DNA of 64,000 nucleotides from Subdoligranulum sp. (GTDB lineage Bacteria; Bacillota; Clostridia; Oscillospirales; Ruminococcaceae). The DNA lies in assembly GCA_014799685.1 (NCBI GenBank), contig JAAVHN010000029.1:90131-154130 (forward strand), written 5' to 3'. Below, one piece after another: positions 58,891 through 64,000 of this stretch. The notes under the pieces are model-generated. The model worked only from the letters and a program-made list of their open reading frames with translations, was not told the DNA's origin and made no database searches. How positions within the stretch are numbered: position 1 is the first letter of the stretch; each line of letters begins with the position of its first letter. A program made the translations under genes and the position numbers.

Positions 58891-59373
58891 CTACGCGGCC
58901 CCGCCGGGCTCGCCGCGGTAGAGCAGCCAGGCCAAAAGTCCCTGTGCGGCGGCCACGGCGAGGATAATGCACGCGGCCAGCATTTGCGGCATGGGCAAAA
59001 AGCTGCCGACGAGCAGCACCACCCCGCAGATCAGCACCAGAAACGCACACTGGTGCAGCGGGCTCTCCTGCGGAGAGGTTTTAAAATACTGCCAGGCAAA
59101 CACCGGCCAGGACGCCGCCGCCGCGATGGCGCCCAAAGCACCCGGCACCATACCGATCACTGTCAGCATCGCACCGGCAAGGCACAGATTGCGCGCGGAT
59201 GCGTCCCCCTGCAGCGTCGTGGCAACCAGCAGCATCATGGCCCCCGCGCCGATGGTGGCAAGGCTGAACAGCAGCGACAGCTGAATGCTGAAGATGAGCA
59301 GCGCGCCGCCCAAAATATTCAGCGCCGATGCGACAACACCCAGCCCGTAAAATGTTTTCCGCGTCATATTCAT
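58891..59373 (-). CDS. Hypothetical four/five-TM membrane protein
   Basis: Regular hydrophobic segments, Met start, plausible RBS. Confidence 0.6.
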   Translation of the reverse strand: MNMTRKTFYGLGVVASALNILGGALLIFSIQLSLLFSLATIGAGAMMLLVATTLQGDASARNLCLAGAMLTVIGMVPGALGAIAAAASWPVFAWQYFKTSPQESPLHQCAFLVLICGVVLLVGSFLPMPQMLAACIILAVAAAQGLLAWLLYRGEPGGAA

Positions 59374-59717
59374 CGATCTGTTTCTCCTTTGATCCCCTTT
59401 ACGCCCCTATCCTTGGGTACAGCAAAAAGACAGGCCGGGCGGCCCGCCGCAGATCCGGCTTGTTTTTTCATAGTATAGCATAATCCGCTTTATTTTTCAA
59501 TTTTTCGACGGCATTTGCGCAAAGCATTTTTGCACAAGGATGTTTTTGGAACGCGGCGGAACGCGCCAAGGCCGGCAGGTCTTCCCCGCCGGCCTCTCTG
59601 GCTTTTTTGCCTGTCTGATCGTTTTTCATCCTCCCGACTGCTTTTACTCTTCCCGGCCGCTTTGGCCCGCTCCGCCTGCTTTTTATGATGCCCATCCCGA
59701 AAACGGACGCACCGCCC

Positions 59718-60296
59718 TCATTCGATTTCCCAGACGAAGACCCCGTCGGACGCCGCATCGCGAATCAGAGAGAGCGCAAAATGATAGCCAAGGGGAAAAG
59801 CATGCCGGCAGACACCGAGGAAACGGTTTTGCCATGCGAGCTCTATTTCCAAGACCTTGTCGGCGGCGGCATGCGTCACGCGTTTGCGCGATCGCACAAA
59901 ACAGTCGTTTGCCTTGTCCCGGCGGGCGCAATATTCCGGATAAGACTGCATCCCGGGCATTTGCAGCACCGAATCGAACACCAGCGTTTTGAATTGGTTT
60001 GCGGGCGCGTCGTGGACAAAATGCTGCCGGAACCCGGCATACACACCCCTCGTAAATGCAAATTCCGCAAGCCACTGGGCAATTTCAAAGCAGATCTCCT
60101 CTGCCTCATACAGGCAGGCAAGCTGCTCCTCGGAAAGAAGCCCCGGCAGGCCCGCCTTCGCCGCGTCGTATTCCTCCTCCGAAGATCCGCTTCCCTCTGC
60201 GCGGGATCCTTCCTGATACTGTTTCAAGATACTTTCAAAAAGAGATTCGTCCATCATGCGTTCTCTGATTTTCAAGATCATTTCCGTAAGCTCCAT
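59718..60296 (-). CDS. Hypothetical protein
   Basis: ORF with amphipathic helical composition; no family recognised. Confidence 0.55.
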   Translation of the reverse strand: MELTEMILKIRERMMDESLFESILKQYQEGSRAEGSGSSEEEYDAAKAGLPGLLSEEQLACLYEAEEICFEIAQWLAEFAFTRGVYAGFRQHFVHDAPANQFKTLVFDSVLQMPGMQSYPEYCARRDKANDCFVRSRKRVTHAAADKVLEIELAWQNRFLGVCRHAFPLGYHFALSLIRDAASDGVFVWEIE

Positions 60297-60427
60297 ATTC
60301 ACACCCCCCTGTTGATCCCCCATTTTAAAAAATTTGATTGATCCGGCAAATAGGCCCGGCCTGCCGGCCCCGCCGGAATGAAAATACCGCCCGCAGGAAC
60401 AGCTTTTTTGCGGACGGTATATGTATC

Positions 60428-60784
60428 CTATTGAGGAGCCGCTGCCAAAGGATCCAGTCTCCGCTTTTCCTGCTGGATCATTATTTCCAACAGCTCCAGA
60501 AGCCGCTCGCTGACCTCAGGGGGCAGATCGCGCAGCTGCTTTGAAAGCTGATTTTCCTGATACTGGCTCTTGTATATCACCACATCGCAAAAGATCGCAT
60601 CCGCGGGCACCTCAAGATTGTTCAGCAAAATGATCAAATTTTCACAGCGCGGAAAGGATTTTCCGCGTTCCAACGTTGAGATATAGTTTGTTGTGAACCC
60701 GGCCTTTTCTGCAAACTGTTCCTGCGTCAGCCCCAGCCGCTCCCGGGACTGCTTGATTCTTTTCCCGATCCTTGGGTCTATCAT
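60428..60784 (-). CDS. XRE-family HTH regulator
   Basis: MIDPRIGKRIKQSRERLGLTQEQFAEKAGFTTNYISTLERGKSFPRCENLIILLNNLEVPADAIF. Confidence 0.85.
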   Translation of the reverse strand: MIDPRIGKRIKQSRERLGLTQEQFAEKAGFTTNYISTLERGKSFPRCENLIILLNNLEVPADAIFCDVVIYKSQYQENQLSKQLRDLPPEVSERLLELLEIMIQQEKRRLDPLAAAPQ

Positions 60785-61101
60785 AGCGGCGTCCCTTCCC
60801 CCGTTTATCCATTTATCCTTATTATATGGATTTTCAATGGAGAGAACAGCATCGTTGATACCGATACTGTGGATTAACGAATGAGATTTCTGATAAATTA
60901 ACCAGATAATTTGATTTTTTGAGCAGGGTGTATTGTACCATAGACCATATTGATGCGCCTCGCTCTTCTTTTTTACTATTTTACACGAAAAGTCTTTGCT
61001 TCGTAATTCACTGTACAGCAGCTCACTAAACAGTAAGGGGGTGCCCACATTAAGTAAAAAGGCAGCACAGGAAATAAGCAAAGAATCGTAATGATAATTC
61101 T

Positions 61102-61130
61102 TTACAATCCTTTGCTTCTCTGTTATAATA
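61102..61130 (+). promoter_or_regulatory. Promoter of the relB-yoeB remnant
   Basis: TTTACA-N17-TATAAT, with aaagaat...attcttt inverted repeat just upstream. Confidence 0.7.
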
Positions 61131-61154
61131 AGAAGTCTCAAGGAGGTGCTTGCC

Positions 61155-61427
61155 ATGGCACAAAGCGTAAACGTGAATTTCCGCATGGACGCGCAGCTGA
61201 AAAAGAACGTGGAGGAAATCTGCCAACGCATGGGCATAAATCTGACGACGCTGCTGACGATCTGCTGCCGGAAGGTGGAGCAGGAACGGCGGATCCCCTT
61301 CGATGTAACCGCAGAAGCGGACCCGTTCTACAGCGAAAACAACATCCGCTACCTGAAAGAAAAGCTGGACGCTCTGAACGCCGGTACGCTCCCGCTGGAA
61401 GAACACGATCTGATTGAGGTAGATTGA
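61155..61427 (+). CDS. relB: RelB/DinJ-family antitoxin
   Basis: MAQSVNVNFRMDAQLKKNVEEICQRMGINLTTLLTICCRKVEQERRIPFDV; RBS aaggaggtg. Confidence 0.88.
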   Translation: MAQSVNVNFRMDAQLKKNVEEICQRMGINLTTLLTICCRKVEQERRIPFDVTAEADPFYSENNIRYLKEKLDALNAGTLPLEEHDLIEVD

Positions 61428-61429
61428 CT

Positions 61430-61690
61430 ATGGGGCGGGGAATACAATGGGACGGCGACGCCTGGGAGGACTATTGCGACTGGCAGAAGGACAAGGCCAC
61501 GCTGAAACGAATCAACGCCCTTATCAAAGACGCCTGACGGGATCCGTTCGATGGCATTGGGAAGCCGGAACCGCTAAAGCACGAGCTGTCCGGCCTGTGG
61601 AGCCGCCGCATCAACGACACCGACCGGCTGACATATAAAGTCGTTGAAAACATGGTCGTCATCCTGGCCTGCAAAGGACATTATGACTAA
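61430..61690 (+). pseudogene. yoeB: YoeB/Txe-family toxin interrupted by in-frame TGA
   Basis: [85 protein letters not shown]. Confidence 0.88.
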
Positions 61691-61698
61691 ATGAACGC

Positions 61699-61779
61699 AT
61701 GCAGCTTTTTGAGGATCAGCCGGTGCGCACCGCGTGGGATGAAGATCGGGAAAAATGGTCTTCTTGGTCGTGGATGTAG
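61699..61779 (+). pseudogene. BRO-N/phage antirepressor-like fragment
   Basis: MQLFEDQPVRTAWDEDREKW then frameshift to FLVVDVA, resembling LFE..PVRT.WDE..EKWYFSVVDV. Confidence 0.6.
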
Positions 61780-61837
61780 CAATCCCAATGAAAATATGGT
61801 ATACTTATAGACAAAGACAAGAATCGGACGGTGCAAA

Positions 61838-62722
61838 ATGCGAAAATTAGAGTATACCTTTAAGACGGATACGCTGTTCAAAATGCTGTTTGTGGGACAT
61901 CAGGATCTTTTGCAGAAGCTCGTGGCCGCGCTGATGGGGATCCCCGCGGAAAGTATCACACAGCTTGATGTTCAAAACGAGGCAATGCAGCCGGAACACC
62001 TTGGCGAGAAATTCTGCAGGCTGGACATCAACATGATCGTCAACGGGCAACGGGTCGATTTAGAGGTTCAGGTCTGCAACGAGGGCGATTATATTGAGCG
62101 CGTGATGTTCTATTGGGCGAAGGAGTTTGCGTCGGCGCTTCCCTCGGGCAGCAAATATGCGGATCTTCCGCGCACGATGATTTTGAGCATTCTGGATTTC
62201 TCACTGTTTACCGACTGCGAAGCGTATCACTCGTTCTTCCAGCCGCTGGAAGTGACGCGCCACACCCTTATGAGCGATAAGATGGGCTTCCACTTTTTCG
62301 AGCTGCCCAAGCTGCCGGAAGAAATCAGCGACAGAGACGATCTGCTGCTGTGGCTGGCGCTGTTCAACGCAAATACAGAAGAAGAACTGGAACAAATCAA
62401 AGCACTGGAGGTGCCGGAAATGGAACAGGCGATCAACGCGTATTACAGCATCACCGCGTCGCCGGAATTCCGGGAGCTGGAACGCATCCGGGAGAAAGCG
62501 CGTCACGATGAAGCGCAGGCACTGTATCACGCCCAAATGGTGGGCCGCGCAGAGGGCCGTGCAGAGGGCCGCGCGGAGGGTGAAGAAAAGACGCTCCTGG
62601 AAGCAATTCGGAATTTAATGGACAACTTGAATTTGCCGATTGAGCAGGCCATGGCCGTACTGAAGATCCCCTTTGCGGAACAATCGAAATACCGCGAACT
62701 GCTTCAGGGACAGCAGTCTTAA
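61838..62722 (+). CDS. Rpn-family PD-(D/E)XK nuclease
   Basis: YTFKTDTLFKMLFVGHQDLLQKLVAALMGIP, RLDINMIVNGQRVDLEVQVCNEGDYIERVMFYWAKEF. Confidence 0.9.
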   Translation: MRKLEYTFKTDTLFKMLFVGHQDLLQKLVAALMGIPAESITQLDVQNEAMQPEHLGEKFCRLDINMIVNGQRVDLEVQVCNEGDYIERVMFYWAKEFASALPSGSKYADLPRTMILSILDFSLFTDCEAYHSFFQPLEVTRHTLMSDKMGFHFFELPKLPEEISDRDDLLLWLALFNANTEEELEQIKALEVPEMEQAINAYYSITASPEFRELERIREKARHDEAQALYHAQMVGRAEGRAEGRAEGEEKTLLEAIRNLMDNLNLPIEQAMAVLKIPFAEQSKYRELLQGQQS

Positions 62723-62724
62723 AA

Positions 62725-62844
62725 GAAGCGCCGGAAATGGAACAGACGATCAACGCGTAATACCAGATCGCGGCCTCATCGGAATTCAAAGAGGCGGAAA
62801 CGCCCGCAGGAACAGTAAAACAAAAACGATCCTCTCGCATTTAA
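62725..62844 (+). pseudogene. Partial duplicate of the Rpn hinge/C-terminal region
   Basis: EAPEMEQTINA*YQIAASSEFKEAETPAG versus EVPEMEQAINAYYSITASPEFRELER in the full gene. Confidence 0.75.
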
Positions 62845-63029
62845 CCCAGCGGTTTGCCCGGCGGCAGCCGCTGGGTTTTGCATCTGGAATTTTTTCTGGA
62901 ATCTTTTCACTCGTTCGCCCTGCTAAAAACCCTGCCAAATCCTGCCCAAAACCGAAAACATACCTTTACGCCGCCCCCAAAAATATGGTACAATTACCGT
63001 GACGTGATTTCCCCGAAAGGTTGTTGTCT

Positions 63030-64000
63030 ATGAGCAGTTTCTTCGCCGTGGCGTTCCTTGTGTTTTTCGCCGGGGTGTGCCTTGTCTATTTTGTCCTGCC
63101 GGGGGCCGTGCGGCCGTTCTGGCTGTTGGTGTGCAGCTACCTGTTCTATCTGTACGACCCGCAAAACGCCGGATTCGTGGTGCTGCTGGCCGGGGCGTCC
63201 GTACTTACGTGGGCGGCCGCGCTGCTGCTGGAACGCCTGCGCGACGGCCCCGTGCGGCGCATCTGCCTTGCAGCGGCGCTGGTGCTGTGCTTCGGAAGCC
63301 TTTTTTACTATAAATATTTTGGCTTTCTCGGCGAAACGCTCTCAAACCTGCTGCGCGCGGTGGGGCTGCGGGGCTTTTCCGCCGCGCCGTCGCTGCTCGC
63401 CCCGGTGGGCATCAGCTATTTCACCTTCGCGGCCGCGGGCTATGTCATCGACGTGTACCGCGGCAAGCATCCTGCGGAAAAGAATCTTCTCTATTACGCG
63501 CTGTTCGTAGGCTTTTTTCCGTGCATCGTCACCGGCCCCATCGAGCGCGCGCCGAAGCTCATCCCGCAGCTGAAAGCGCCGCAGGCCTTCGATTATAACC
63601 GCGTGACAGGCGGGCTGTTCCGCATCCTGTGGGGCTTTTTCAAAAAATTCGTCATCGCCAATACCATTGGCGGCGTGGTGGACGCCGTGTACGGCAACCT
63701 GGATTACAAAGGCTACACCGGGCCTGTGCTGCTCCTGGCAAGCCTTTTGTATACCTATCAGCTCTACTGCGATTTTTCCGCCGGCTGCGACGTCGCCATC
63801 GGCGCCGGCACGGTGTTTGGCTTTACACTTACCGAAAACTTCCGCCAGCCGCTGCGCGCAGGCTCATTCATCGGGCTGTGGCGGCGCTGGCACATCAGCC
63901 TGACAAGCTGGTTCCGCGATTATCTGTATATCCCGCTGGGCGGCAACCGCAAGGGCGCGCTGCGGCAAAACCTGAACCAGCTGTTCGTCTTCCTCGTCAG
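63030..64000 (+). CDS. MBOAT-family O-acyltransferase (AlgI/DltB-like), truncated by window end
   Basis: My translation: MSSFFAVAFLVFFAGVCLVYFVLPGAVRPFWLLVCSYLFYLYDPQN...LYTYQLYCDFSAGCDVAIGAGTVFGFTLTENFRQPLRAGSFIGLWRRWHISLTSWFRDYLYIPLGGNRKG. Confidence 0.93.
   Translation, partial: MSSFFAVAFLVFFAGVCLVYFVLPGAVRPFWLLVCSYLFYLYDPQNAGFVVLLAGASVLTWAAALLLERLRDGPVRRICLAAALVLCFGSLFYYKYFGFLGETLSNLLRAVGLRGFSAAPSLLAPVGISYFTFAAAGYVIDVYRGKHPAEKNLLYYALFVGFFPCIVTGPIERAPKLIPQLKAPQAFDYNRVTGGLFRILWGFFKKFVIANTIGGVVDAVYGNLDYKGYTGPVLLLASLLYTYQLYCDFSAGCDVAIGAGTVFGFTLTENFRQPLRAGSFIGLWRRWHISLTSWFRDYLYIPLGGNRKGALRQNLNQLFVFLV

Noticed and set aside
61535-61537. TGA in yoeB as selenocysteine or recoded tryptophan
   Set aside because: No SECIS-like hairpin noticed immediately downstream and normal TGA stop codons end many genes in the window; nonsense mutation is simpler.

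Overview
This is a 64 kb chromosomal window from a GC-rich Firmicute. Gene content suggests an Oscillospiraceae/Ruminococcaceae-like gut Clostridium; that is inference, no taxonomic search was possible. Housekeeping genes: trpS, gltX, coaD, rsmD, rmuC, a DHH phosphoesterase, pepT, a CNNM/CorC-type membrane protein, a DnaJ-domain protein and a MBOAT protein. Accessory blocks: (i) a ~16 kb beta-glucan-type oligosaccharide locus (24-40 kb) with a GH3 of inverted domain order, a sugar ABC importer, three GH94-like phosphorylases and an AraC regulator with a 12-G homopolymer in its ORF (candidate phase-variable switch); (ii) a capE/capF/capG/wbuB-like UDP-L-FucNAc glycan cluster (48-54.6 kb); (iii) a DUF4143-type ATPase with three XRE regulators and strong operator palindromes (20-22.9 kb); (iv) a toxin/mobile-remnant zone (61-62.9 kb) with intact RelB, YoeB carrying a nonsense codon, a BRO/antirepressor relic, and an Rpn-family nuclease with a well-placed internal Shine-Dalgarno/ATG that could encode an intragenic antitoxin; (v) a small AT-richer island (4.3-6.35 kb) bracketed by an inverted pair of composite hairpin elements. 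Several uncatalogued repeat families are visible: a double-hairpin family with compensatory changes, a ~97-99 bp terminal-inverted-repeat element, AATTCAT heptad arrays at gene boundaries, and degenerate 12-22 bp arrays, some of which run into coding sequences. No CRISPR array, rRNA or complete prophage was seen.
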